64,000 nt of DNA from DASQUK01 sp035641315 (GTDB lineage: Bacteria; Actinomycetota; Acidimicrobiia; Acidimicrobiales; VFJN01), in assembly GCA_035641315.1 (NCBI GenBank), contig DASQUK010000004.1:1-64000 (forward strand). Reading direction: 5' to 3'. The position numbers were made by a program, and so were the translations under genes. Positions 7,631 through 17,340 of this stretch are shown piece after piece. Below the pieces are notes generated by a model that was not told where the DNA came from, made no database searches, and saw only the letters and a list, made by a program, of their open reading frames with translations. Positions within the stretch are counted from its first letter, which is position 1. Every line of letters begins with the position of its first letter.

Positions 7631-8901
7631 TGGAGCTGTTGCGGTTCGCGACGGCCGGGTCGGTGGATGACGGCAAGTCGACGCTGATTGGGCGGCTGTT
7701 GTACGACTCCAAGGCCATCTTCGAGGACCAGCTCGAATCGGTGGAGGCCACCAGCCTGGCCCGGGGCGACGCCTACACGGACCTGGCGTTGCTCACCGAC
7801 GGTCTGCGGGCCGAGCGCGAGCAGGGCATCACCATCGACGTCGCCTACCGCTACTTCGCCACCCCCCGCCGCAAGTTCATCATCGCCGACACCCCGGGCC
7901 ACATTCAGTACACGCGCAACATGGTCACCGGCGCGTCGACCGCCGACCTGGCGCTGATCCTCATCGATGCCCGCAAGGGCGTGCTCGAGCAGTCCCGCCG
8001 CCACGCCTTCCTGGCCACGCTGCTGGGCATCCCCCACCTGGTGGTGTGCGTGAACAAGATGGACCTGGTCGACTGGTCCCAGGAACGGTTCGAGGAGATC
8101 AAGGCCGACTTCCGCAGCTTCGCCATGCGCCTCGATGTGCACGACCTGGCGTTCGTGCCCATCTCGGCGCTGCACGGCGACAACGTGGTCGAGCGCTCGG
8201 CCAACATGGACTGGTACGAGGGCACGTCGCTGCTGCACCACCTGGAAGAGACCCACATCGCCAGCGACCGCAACCTGATCGACGCCCGCTTCCCGGTCCA
8301 ATACGTGATCCGGCCCCAGGACCAACGCAACCACGACCTGCACGACTACCGCGGCTACGCAGGCACCATCGCCGGAGGTGTGCTCAAGCCCGGCGACGAG
8401 GTCGTCGTCCTGCCCTCGGGACTGACCACCACCATCGCCGCTATCGACACCGCCAACGGCCCGGTCGCCGAGGCGTTCGCCCCCATGGCCGTCACCGTGC
8501 GACTGGCCGACGACATCGACGTGTCCCGAGGCGACATGATCTGCCGGGGCCGCAACCGGCCCCACGTGGGCCAAGACCTCGAGGCCATGGTGTGCTGGCT
8601 CACCCCCCACCGCGACCTACGCGCGGGCGCCAAACTGGCCGTCAAGCACACCACCCGCTGGGGCCGGGCCCTCGTCAAGGACCTGCAGTACCGACTCGAC
8701 ATCAACACCCTGCACCGCGACGAACACGCCCACGCCCTGACGCTCAACGAGATCGGCCGCGTCCAACTGCGCACCACCGTGCCCCTGTTCTTCGACGAAT
8801 ACCGCCGCAACCGCACCACCGGCAGCTTCATCCTCGTCGACGAGACCACCAACAACACCGTCGGCGCCGGCACCATCCTCGGCCCCACCGAAGTGGCGTG
8901 A
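7630..8901 (+). CDS. cysN: Sulfate adenylyltransferase subunit 1 (GTPase)
   Basis: 423 residues, an EF-Tu-like GTPase. It shows G1 (GSVDDGKST), the effector region with GITIDVAYRYF, G3 (DTPGH) and G4 (NKMD), followed by two beta-barrel domains. It couples GTP hydrolysis to APS synthesis by CysD. It ends as a stand-alone CysN: unlike NodQ/CysNC fusions the APS kinase is a separate downstream gene. The start overlaps the cysD stop by one base and the end overlaps the cysC start. The 3' half uses a strikingly C-rich wobble pattern compared with the 5' half, though the frame is intact. Confidence 0.95.
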   Translation: MELLRFATAGSVDDGKSTLIGRLLYDSKAIFEDQLESVEATSLARGDAYTDLALLTDGLRAEREQGITIDVAYRYFATPRRKFIIADTPGHIQYTRNMVTGASTADLALILIDARKGVLEQSRRHAFLATLLGIPHLVVCVNKMDLVDWSQERFEEIKADFRSFAMRLDVHDLAFVPISALHGDNVVERSANMDWYEGTSLLHHLEETHIASDRNLIDARFPVQYVIRPQDQRNHDLHDYRGYAGTIAGGVLKPGDEVVVLPSGLTTTIAAIDTANGPVAEAFAPMAVTVRLADDIDVSRGDMICRGRNRPHVGQDLEAMVCWLTPHRDLRAGAKLAVKHTTRWGRALVKDLQYRLDINTLHRDEHAHALTLNEIGRVQLRTTVPLFFDEYRRNRTTGSFILVDETTNNTVGAGTILGPTEVA

Positions 8902-9482
8902 CCGGGACCCGCAACGTCGTCTGGCACGCCGGCTCGGTGGCCCGGACGGAGCGGCCGTCGCTGGGGGCCACGGTGTGGTTCACCGGCCTGTCGGGTTCCG
9001 GCAAGTCGACGGTGGCGGGGGAGGTCGAACGGGCGCTGGTCGCCGCCGGCCGACCGGCCTACCTGCTCGACGGCGACAACCTGCGCCACGGGCTCAACGC
9101 CGACCTCGGCTTCTCGGCGGCCGACCGCACCGAGAACATCCGCCGGGTGGGTGAGGTGGCCCGCCTGTTCGCCGACGCCGGGGTCGTGGCGCTGGTGCCG
9201 GTCATCAGCCCCTACCGGGCCGACCGCGACCAGGCCCGGGCCATCCACGAGGCGGCCGGGTTGCGGTTCGTCGAGGTGTTCGTCGACACGCCCATCAGGG
9301 TGTGCGAGTCGCGCGACCCGAAGGGCCTCTACGCCAAGGCCCGGGCCGGCGAGATCACGGGCTTCACCGGCATCGACGATCCCTACGAGGTGCCGGAGCA
9401 CCCGGACCTACGGCTCACCCCTGCCGACGGCGACGCCGCCGCCCAGGCGGGCCGGGTGCTGGAGCTGCTCGACCGGTCCTGA
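8898..9482 (+). CDS. cysC: Adenylylsulfate kinase
   Basis: 194 residues with the P-loop GLSGSGKST, the DGDNLRHGLN APS-binding segment and a lid region rich in charged residues (DPKGLYAKARAGEI). It phosphorylates APS to PAPS. The GTG at 8898 overlaps the cysN stop as GTGA, so it is translationally coupled. PAPS made here can feed PAPS reductase or sulfotransferases; neither is in the window. Together with CysQ the locus covers activation of sulfate and disposal of PAP. Confidence 0.94.
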   Translation: MTGTRNVVWHAGSVARTERPSLGATVWFTGLSGSGKSTVAGEVERALVAAGRPAYLLDGDNLRHGLNADLGFSAADRTENIRRVGEVARLFADAGVVALVPVISPYRADRDQARAIHEAAGLRFVEVFVDTPIRVCESRDPKGLYAKARAGEITGFTGIDDPYEVPEHPDLRLTPADGDAAAQAGRVLELLDRS

Positions 9483-9485
9483 GCG

Positions 9486-9881
9486 TCAGGACGGTCCGGG
9501 GCGGTAGGTGCCGAAGCACCAGACGTTGCCCTCCGGATCCTTGGCGGCATAGTCGCGTGAGCCGTAGTCCTGGTCGGTGAGGCCCATGACGATCTCGGCA
9601 CCGGCGGCCACCGCTCGGTCGTGGTGGGTGTCGGGGTCGTCGAGCCCGACGTAGACGGCGATCGGTCCCAGGTCGAAGGGGCTGTCGCCCCCGGACGCAG
9701 TTGCGCCGAAGCCGAAGTAGCAGCCACCGAACTCGAGCTCGACGTAGGCGATCTGGTCGTCGGGCCCCTTGTGGACCGCGTGCTCCCGGAAGCCGAACGC
9801 CTCCGTCAGGAACTGCAGTGCCTTCTCGGGGTCGCGATAGTGCAGGACCGGCTGGATGATGACGTTGGTTTCGTTTGGCAT
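9486..9881 (-). CDS. VOC-family (glyoxalase/bleomycin-resistance fold) protein
   Basis: 131 residues with two beta-alpha-beta-beta-beta modules typical of vicinal-oxygen-chelate proteins. It opens with the QPVLHYRDPEKALQFLTEAFGF pattern seen in PhnB-like members and ends with the KDPEGNVWCFGTY metal-site strand. It may be a lyase, an isomerase or a drug-sequestering protein; the sequence does not decide. ATG 9881 lies 7 nt after TACGGT (9894-9889 on the minus strand), suggesting a leaderless transcript. It ends 3 bp from the convergent cysC stop. Confidence 0.8.
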   Translation of the reverse strand: MPNETNVIIQPVLHYRDPEKALQFLTEAFGFREHAVHKGPDDQIAYVELEFGGCYFGFGATASGGDSPFDLGPIAVYVGLDDPDTHHDRAVAAGAEIVMGLTDQDYGSRDYAAKDPEGNVWCFGTYRPGPS

Positions 9882-9977
9882 GGGACCGACCGTACGACCG
9901 CATGGGGTCGCCGTCTTGGACGAATGGCGCCTCGCCGCCACACGTCACAGCCCGTGGCCCGACCTCGTCGTAGAGGT

Positions 9978-10352
9978 ATGGGTTACTTCGAGCCGATCGA
10001 GCACGCGAAGACCATCAGCCTGACGACCTACCGCAGGGACGGCACGCCGGTGCGCACGCCGGTGCACGTCGTCGCCCACGACGACGTGGCCTACATCCGC
10101 ACCTTCGATCCCTCGGGCAAGCTCAAGCGCATGCGCAGCAACCCGGAGGTCGAGGTGGCGCCGAGCACCGTGCGGGGTCGGGTGACCGGCCAGAGCCGGG
10201 CGGCCAAGGCCCGCATCCTCGCGGGCGAGGAGTCCGACGCCGTGGGGCGGGCCCTCGCACGCAAGTACCCGGTCATGCACGGCCGGCTGATCCCCTGGTT
10301 CCACCGGCGCAAGGGATTGGTGACCACTCACATCGAGGTGACGCCGCGGTGA
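9978..10352 (+). CDS. PPOX-class (split-barrel) flavin/F420-dependent reductase
   Basis: 124 residues resembling the actinobacterial PPOX-class F420-dependent family: an N-terminal segment GYFEPIEHAKTISLTTYRRDG, the basic cofactor-binding strand FDPSGKLKRMRSNPEVEV, and a short C-terminal helix pair. These split beta-barrel enzymes reduce small substrates with F420H2 or FMN. The cofactor assignment is by family resemblance only. The start codon is uncertain: AGAGG sits almost directly against ATG 9978. The gene is followed at once by the 42-nt palindrome. Confidence 0.75.
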   Translation: MGYFEPIEHAKTISLTTYRRDGTPVRTPVHVVAHDDVAYIRTFDPSGKLKRMRSNPEVEVAPSTVRGRVTGQSRAAKARILAGEESDAVGRALARKYPVMHGRLIPWFHRRKGLVTTHIEVTPR

Positions 10353-10360
10353 GACTGCTT

Positions 10361-10402
10361 CTGCCCGCGCTCAGTCGCTATATGAGCGGTGAGCGCGGGC
10401 AG
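10361..10402. repeat. 42-nt dispersed palindrome, copy A
   Basis: The left arm CTGCCCGCGCTC (12 nt) and right arm GGTGAGCGCGGGCAG (15 nt) flank a 15-nt centre that is itself partly self-complementary. The pairing continues outward, since GACTGC upstream at 10353 matches GCAGTC downstream. The hairpin lies between the convergent PPOX and ettA genes, where it could act as a bidirectional terminator, though there is no T-run. Copies with the same 12-15-15 architecture are at 47550 and 48430. Confidence 0.8.
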
Positions 10403-10415
10403 AACGCAGTCTCCG

Positions 10416-12092
<1,677 letters not shown>

Positions 12093-12113
12093 GACGCGCG
12101 CACGGTAGGTGGC

Positions 12114-12323
12114 TCAGGCGGCGCGGATCGACTCGATCTGGTCGAGGTGCACCACCACGTCGTCGTCGTCGACGACGAACCAGGCGCTGTCCTTGACACA
12201 GGACAGCAGCCGGCCACGCCACAGGTTGGCCGCTGTGCGGACGATCACGTCGATGCCGAGCAGCGGACGCAGCGCTTGGGGAGTCAGCCGGTTGGGGGAG
12301 CGGTCGACGGCGGTCGGGCGCAT
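12114..12323 (-). CDS. Small conserved-looking protein, possible SH3/Sm-like barrel
   Basis: 69 residues with an unusually strong ribosome-binding site (AGGAGGTCAGC before the ATG), which makes it a convincing gene despite its size. The sequence alternates hydrophobic strands and turns: GIDVIVRTAANLWRGRLLSC, then SAWFVVDDDDVVVHLDQIESI. This resembles small beta-barrels of the SH3 or Sm type in which a ligand loop sits between strands. No catalytic or metal motif is present. It lies 21 bp upstream of ettA in the same direction and may share a transcript. The function is not known to me. Confidence 0.6.
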   Translation of the reverse strand: MRPTAVDRSPNRLTPQALRPLLGIDVIVRTAANLWRGRLLSCVKDSAWFVVDDDDVVVHLDQIESIRAA

Positions 12324-12414
12324 GCTGACCTCCTGGATGAGGCGTGTACCCGGTCTACACCTGCCGTTTCGTCGCTTGGTGGATACCCGGATGAGCCCCC
12401 GCTGAGAAACGCCG

Positions 12415-12437
12415 GGTCACCGGTACCATCGGTGACC
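12415..12437 (+). promoter_or_regulatory. Palindromic operator over the kgd -10 hexamer
   Basis: Perfect 8-bp arms GGTCACCG (12415-12422) and CGGTGACC (12430-12437) flank seven bases, GTACCAT. The -10 hexamer TACCAT (12424-12429) lies in the centre. The right arm ends one base before the GTG at 12438, which is 8 nt after the hexamer, a leaderless spacing. A protein bound here would block RNA polymerase directly. Confidence 0.55.
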
Positions 12438-15400
12438 GTGGGTGACGCACCGCAAGCCTCGAACTCGACAACCACGCTGGGGCCCAACGCCTGGCTCGTC
12501 GACGAGATGTACGAGCAGTACCTCGACGATCCCGCGTCGGTCAGTGAGAGCTGGCGCGACTTCTTCGCGGACTACAAGCGAGACGTCGACCCCGCGACGG
12601 CCGCCCCCACACCGCCCGCCGCCCCCACACCGCCCGCCGCCCCGACACCGACCGCCGCAAATGGCGCGCAGCCCGCGGCCACCCCGTCACCAGCGGCCCC
12701 GACGTCCCCCGAGGCTCCGCCGACCCCCGCCACAGCCCCCTCGGCCCCATCCCCGATGGCAGCCCCGGCGCCTGTGGCCGAGGAGCCGCCCGGCGAGCCC
12801 TTGCGGGGCGCCGCGGCGCGGATCGTCCAGAACATGACGGCCAGCCTCGGCATGCCCACGGCGACCAGCTTCCGAAACGTGCCGGCCAAGCTGCTCGAGG
12901 TCAACCGCCGCATCGCCAACGGCTACCTGGGCCGCACCCGGGGCGGCAAGATCAGCTTCACCCACGTCATCGGCTACGCCGTGGTCCGGGCCATCGCCGA
13001 CACCATGCCGGTCATGCGCTCGACGTTCACGACCGACGACGACGGCAAGCCCCGGGTCGTCCGCCACGAGCACGTGAACCTGGGCTTGGCGGTCGACGTG
13101 GAGCGCTCCGACGGCAGCCGCACGCTGCTGGTGCCGGTCATCCGCGAGGCCGACACCATGGACTTCCGGGGTTTCTGGGCGTCGTACGAGGAGCTGATCC
13201 GCAGGGTCCGCTCCAACAAGCTGAGCCCCGACGACTTCGCCGGGACCAACGTCACCCTCACCAACCCGGGCACGATCGGCACCGTCCAGTCCGTGCCCCG
13301 GCTCATGCCAAACCAGGGCGTGATCGTGGGCGTCGGCGCCATCGACTTCCCCGCGGAGTGGCGGGGCGCCGACCCGGTGCTGCTGGCCGAGCTGGGCGCG
13401 TCCAAGGTGGTCACGGTCACGTCCACCTACGACCACCGCATCATCCAGGGCGCCGAGTCGGGCCTGTTCCTCAAGCGGGTCGAGGAGCTGCTGCTGGGTG
13501 GCGACGGCTTCTACGACGACATCTTCAAGAGCCTGGGGGTGCCCTACGAGGCGGTGAAGTGGCGGCGGGACGTCAACCCCATCGACCGCGAGCAGACGAT
13601 GCTCGAGAAGCAGATGGCGGTGGCGACGCTGATCCGGGTGTACCGGGTGCGGGGCCACCTGATCGCCGACCTCGATCCGCTGCGCTGGAAAGAGCCGCGG
13701 ATGCATCCCGAGCTCGACCCCGCCACCTATGGGCTCACGATCTGGGACCTGGACCGCGAGTTCCTGACCGGCGGGCTGGCGGGGCAGGACAAGATGGTGC
13801 TCAGCGAGATCCTGCGGGTGCTGCGCGACGCCTATTGCCGGACGTCGGGCGTCGAGTACATGCACATCCAGGACCTCGACGAGCAGCACTGGATCCAGGA
13901 GCACGTCGAGTCGGCCACCGCGGTCGACTTCGACACGGAGGACCAGCGCCACATCCTCGGCCGGCTCAACGCCGCCGAGGCGTTCGAGAAGTTCCTCGGC
14001 ACCAAGTGGGTGGGCCAGAAGCGGTTCAGCCTCGAGGGCGGCGAGAGCCTCATCCCGGTGCTCGACGCCATCCTCGAGCAGGCGGCCGACGACGGGCTCG
14101 ACGGCACCGTCATGGGCATGTCGCACCGCGGCCGGCTCAACGTGCTCGCCAGCATCGTCGGCAAGTCCTACGAGCAGATCTTCAAGGACTTCGAGGGCAT
14201 CCCCGACCCGACCGCGGTGCAGGGCTCGGGCGACGTCAAGTACCACCTGGGGCAGGCCGGCAAGTTCCAGAGCCGGGCCGGCAAGGAGATCGCCGTCGAG
14301 GTGGCCGCCAACCCCAGCCACCTCGAGGCCGTCGATCCCGTGGTCGAGGGCATGGTGCGGGCGCGGCAGGACCAGATCAACGATCCCGAGGGCTTCTCGG
14401 TGCTGCCGATCCTCATGCACGGTGACGCCGCGTTCGCCGGACAGGGCGTCGTGGCCGAGACGCTCAACATGAGCGACATCAAGGGCTATCGGGTGGGCGG
14501 CACGGTCCACATCATCGTGAACAACCAGATCGGCTTCACGACCACGCCCGAGGCGGCCCGGTCAGGGTTCTATGCCAGCGACGTCGGCAAGATCGTTCAG
14601 GCGCCGATCTTCCACGTGAACGGCGACGATCCCGAGGCCTGCGTCCGGGTGGCCCGGTTGGCGTACGCCTATCGCCAGCGCTTCCACAAGGACGTGGTGA
14701 TCGACCTCGTGTGCTACCGGCGCCACGGCCACAACGAGGGCGACGACCCCAGCTACACGCAGCCGCTGATGTACGCCAAGATCGAGCAGCGGCGCTCCGT
14801 GCGCAAGCTCTACACCGAGTCGCTGGTCAAGCGGGGCCACATGTCGCTCGAGGAGGCCGAGCAGGCGCTCGACGACTTCCGCCAGCGGCTGCAGCAGGCG
14901 CTGGACGAGACCCGCCAGTCGGCCCCGCCCGCCTCCGTGCGGGTGGCCGAGCCGCCGCCCCCGGTCGGGGTCCTGCCGCACGTCGAGACCGGGGTCGACC
15001 GGGCGGTGCTCGATCGCATCTACGAGACCATGAGCCACTGGCCCGACGACTTCCAGGTCCATCCCAAGCTGGCCAAGCAGTTCGAGACCCGGGACAAGAT
15101 GGTCCGCGAGCAGGGCGAGGTCGACTGGGCCACCGCCGAGGCCATGGCGTTCGGGTCGCTGCTGCTCGAGCGCACCGACATCCGCCTGGCCGGGCAGGAC
15201 TCGCGGCGCGGCACCTTCAGCCAGCGTCACGCCGTGCTCGTGGACCACACCGACGGCCGCGAATGGGCGCCGCTGGCGCACCTGGGGCCGCAGCAGGGCA
15301 AGTTCTGGATCTACGACTCGCTGCTGTCGGAGTACGCAGCGTTGGGCTTCGAATACGGCTACTCGGTGGCCAACAAGGACGCACTGGTGTGCTGGGAGGC

Positions 15401-16154
15401 GCAGTTCGGCGACTTCGTCAACGGTGCCAGTCCCATCCTCGACCAGTACCTGGTGGCGGCCGAGGACAAGTGGGACCAGAGCTCGGGCCTGGTGCTTCTG
15501 CTGCCGCACGGCTACGAGGGCCAGGGCGCGGAGCACTCGTCGGCCCGGCTGGAGCGGTTCCTCACGCTGGCGGCCGAGGACAACATCCAGGTGGCCAACG
15601 CCTCGACCGCGGCGCAGTACTTCCACCTGCTGCGGCGCCAGGTGCGGCGGGACGTGCGCAAGCCGCTGGTGATCTTCACACCCAAGTCGCTGCTGCGGGC
15701 CCGCGTCGCCCGGTCGGCGATCGACGAGCTGACGCGGGGCAGCTTCGAGGAGGTGCTCGACGACCCGTTCGTCTCGGATGCCGACGCCGGCGCCGTGCGG
15801 CGGCTGGTGCTGTGCTCGGGGAAGGTGGCCCACGAGGCGATGACCGAGCGCACCAAGCGCGGCGCCCCGGTAGCGGTCGTGCGGGTGGAGCAGCTCTACC
15901 CCTGGCCGTACGACCGGCTGAGCGAGGTGGCGGGTCGGTACCCCAACGCTCGCCAGATCGTGTGGCTTCAGGAGGAGCCGTCCAACATGGGTGCCTGGGC
16001 CTTCGCCCAGGACCGCTTGGCCGAGCGCCTGGGTGACGGCCACGAGATCATCCGAGTCAGCCGCCACGAGTCGGGCAGCCCCGCCACCGGCTCCCACACC
16101 AGCCACGTCCAGGAGCAGGAAGCCATCATCGACGCCGCCCTGTCGGTCGGGTAG
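12438..16154 (+). CDS. kgd: Multifunctional 2-oxoglutarate metabolism enzyme (E1o with E2o-like domain)
   Basis: 1238 residues, close to mycobacterial KGD (about 1230). Order: an N-terminal helix (AWLVDEMYEQYLDD) that in the family contacts other subunits; a Pro/Ala/Thr linker at about 50-115; an E2o succinyltransferase-like domain at about 120-350 with catalytic-type His333 in DHRIIQG; and the thiamine-diphosphate E1 (HRGRLNVLASIVG, GDAAFAGQG, NNQIGFTT) to the end. It decarboxylates 2-oxoglutarate, giving succinyl-CoA in complex with lipoyl partners encoded elsewhere, or acting as a carboligase. There is no lipoyl domain, as in mycobacteria. GTG 12438 is preferred over 12432 because TACCAT ends 8 nt upstream. 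Confidence 0.95.
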   Translation: MGDAPQASNSTTTLGPNAWLVDEMYEQYLDDPASVSESWRDFFADYKRDVDPATAAPTPPAAPTPPAAPTPTAANGAQPAATPSPAAPTSPEAPPTPATAPSAPSPMAAPAPVAEEPPGEPLRGAAARIVQNMTASLGMPTATSFRNVPAKLLEVNRRIANGYLGRTRGGKISFTHVIGYAVVRAIADTMPVMRSTFTTDDDGKPRVVRHEHVNLGLAVDVERSDGSRTLLVPVIREADTMDFRGFWASYEELIRRVRSNKLSPDDFAGTNVTLTNPGTIGTVQSVPRLMPNQGVIVGVGAIDFPAEWRGADPVLLAELGASKVVTVTSTYDHRIIQGAESGLFLKRVEELLLGGDGFYDDIFKSLGVPYEAVKWRRDVNPIDREQTMLEKQMAVATLIRVYRVRGHLIADLDPLRWKEPRMHPELDPATYGLTIWDLDREFLTGGLAGQDKMVLSEILRVLRDAYCRTSGVEYMHIQDLDEQHWIQEHVESATAVDFDTEDQRHILGRLNAAEAFEKFLGTKWVGQKRFSLEGGESLIPVLDAILEQAADDGLDGTVMGMSHRGRLNVLASIVGKSYEQIFKDFEGIPDPTAVQGSGDVKYHLGQAGKFQSRAGKEIAVEVAANPSHLEAVDPVVEGMVRARQDQINDPEGFSVLPILMHGDAAFAGQGVVAETLNMSDIKGYRVGGTVHIIVNNQIGFTTTPEAARSGFYASDVGKIVQAPIFHVNGDDPEACVRVARLAYAYRQRFHKDVVIDLVCYRRHGHNEGDDPSYTQPLMYAKIEQRRSVRKLYTESLVKRGHMSLEEAEQALDDFRQRLQQALDETRQSAPPASVRVAEPPPPVGVLPHVETGVDRAVLDRIYETMSHWPDDFQVHPKLAKQFETRDKMVREQGEVDWATAEAMAFGSLLLERTDIRLAGQDSRRGTFSQRHAVLVDHTDGREWAPLAHLGPQQGKFWIYDSLLSEYAALGFEYGYSVANKDALVCWEAQFGDFVNGASPILDQYLVAAEDKWDQSSGLVLLLPHGYEGQGAEHSSARLERFLTLAAEDNIQVANASTAAQYFHLLRRQVRRDVRKPLVIFTPKSLLRARVARSAIDELTRGSFEEVLDDPFVSDADAGAVRRLVLCSGKVAHEAMTERTKRGAPVAVVRVEQLYPWPYDRLSEVAGRYPNARQIVWLQEEPSNMGAWAFAQDRLAERLGDGHEIIRVSRHESGSPATGSHTSHVQEQEAIIDAALSVG

Positions 16155-16172
16155 CGGCCGTTGGTCCGGTCC

Positions 16173-17222
16173 CTACCCCCGGCCGTGTGCATCGAAGAAG
16201 TCGAGAACGGCCTCCGTGGCGTCGACGACGCCGGGGCGGGTGGGTGACTCGGCGCGTGGCCATTCGTGGCCCCAGCCGGCGAGCGTCCACAGCTCGACGT
16301 CGGTGCCGTCGTCGCAGCCCGTCCAGCGGGTGACGACCAGGCCAGGGGTCGAGTCGTCGACCCTGGGCTCGACGTCGCAGCCGTCATGCCTGGCCCACGC
16401 CGCCATGCGCTCGGGAACCGATGGGTTGCCCAGGTCGAAGCCCATGAGCGAGTCGCCGGCGTAGCCGGCGATTGCGTCGGCGTCGCCGTGGATGGCGAGC
16501 ACCGACACGGGATCGTCTCCGGGGCAGGCGCTGCTGAGGTTGACGCCGGCCACCGCGGCGATGGCGGCGAACCGCTCGCCGAGCTCGCAGCCCAGCGTGG
16601 TGCTCATCCCGGCCCCGTTGGACATGCCGGTGGAGAACACCCGCTCGGCGTCGACGCAGTACTCCTCGGTCACCGTGTCGAGCAGCGCGTCGATGAACGC
16701 CACATCGTCGGCCCCGATCTCGGCGAGGGGGATCGTCTCGCCGTTCACGGTCACGTCGCCGGGTTCGGACCCGAAGAAGTTCCAGAACGCCACTCCCTCG
16801 AACCCGGCGGCGCTAGCCGCCGCCGGAGAGTCTTCCGGCACGTCGAGCGGCGCACCCTGGGGCGTGACCACGATGTAGCCCCGCTCGCCGGCGGCGTCGG
16901 GCAGGTCGGTGCTGGTGTCCTGGCTCTCGATGTCGCCGCCGAACCCGTGCAGGTTGAGCACCAGTGGCGCCGGCTCGGTGCCGTCGTAGCCCGGCGGCGC
17001 GTGCACGACGAACTCCCGCTGGAGGCCGCCGACGGTGATCCGGCCGGGAACGGACCCGGGCTCGGGCGTGCCGGACGCCGGGTCGCACACGGGGGCGGCG
17101 GTTGCCCCCGCTTCCCCGTCGTCGCCGCTGCGGCATCCCACCAGTCCGAGGGCGATGGCCACCAGGACCGCACCCACCCCGGCGAGACGCGGCCACTCCC
17201 GCAAGGCCCCGCCGCGCACCAC
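16173..17222 (-). CDS. Lipoprotein esterase of the PHB-depolymerase/feruloyl-esterase (LpqC-like) group
   Basis: About 349 residues. A basic start and hydrophobic stretch end in the lipobox LVGC, predicting a secreted lipid-anchored protein. The mature part is an alpha/beta hydrolase: oxyanion region LNLHGFGGD, nucleophile in GMSNGAG, acid in HGDADAIAGY and terminal His in GWGHEW. Family members cleave short polyester, feruloyl or acetyl esters outside the cell. GTG 17222 is preferred because TAGGGT (17234-17229) ends 6 nt upstream; TTG 17228 is possible. Paired cysteines fit an extracytoplasmic location. It converges on kgd. Confidence 0.85.
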   Translation of the reverse strand: MVRGGALREWPRLAGVGAVLVAIALGLVGCRSGDDGEAGATAAPVCDPASGTPEPGSVPGRITVGGLQREFVVHAPPGYDGTEPAPLVLNLHGFGGDIESQDTSTDLPDAAGERGYIVVTPQGAPLDVPEDSPAAASAAGFEGVAFWNFFGSEPGDVTVNGETIPLAEIGADDVAFIDALLDTVTEEYCVDAERVFSTGMSNGAGMSTTLGCELGERFAAIAAVAGVNLSSACPGDDPVSVLAIHGDADAIAGYAGDSLMGFDLGNPSVPERMAAWARHDGCDVEPRVDDSTPGLVVTRWTGCDDGTDVELWTLAGWGHEWPRAESPTRPGVVDATEAVLDFFDAHGRG

Positions 17223-17238
17223 GGGCAAACCCTAGCGG

Positions 17239-17252
17239 GTGACCAAGGTCAC
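17239..17252. promoter_or_regulatory. Perfect palindrome upstream of the lipoprotein esterase
   Basis: GTGACC and GGTCAC, separated by AA, form a perfect 14-bp palindrome. It is just upstream of the esterase gene's TAGGGT hexamer, in the spacer/-35 zone. This is a classic place for a dimeric regulator. No regulator gene is adjacent. Confidence 0.4.
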
Positions 17253-17281
17253 AGGCGGCGTCCCTTTCCAGCGCACGCCAT

Positions 17282-17309
17282 CCGGTCGATAATGGTCGTT
17301 ATCAACCGG
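17282..17309. promoter_or_regulatory. 28-bp palindrome upstream of the ferritin-like gene
   Basis: Arms CCGGTCGATAA and TTATCAACCGG match at 10 of 11 positions across a 6-bp centre (TGGTCG). The palindrome contains GATAAT, a plausible -10, and ends 31 bp before the ATG at 17341, which has its own AGGGAG ribosome-binding site. The length and symmetry fit a TetR- or GntR-type operator. It is AT-rich against a GC-rich background, so chance is unlikely. Confidence 0.55.
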
Positions 17310-17340
17310 TAGCTCCGCCGCCCGACTCAGGGAGTCCCCC

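Noticed and set aside
12600..12660. Tandem CCGCCCGCCGCCCCCACA-type repeat
   Set aside because: It is the coding repeat of the Pro/Ala/Thr linker of kgd, common in lipoyl-enzyme-like linkers, not a separate element.
12687..14510. 600-codon minus-strand frame opposite kgd
   Set aside because: Composition is an artefact of the C-rich wobble positions of kgd; it has no domain, and kgd is unmistakable across the whole span.
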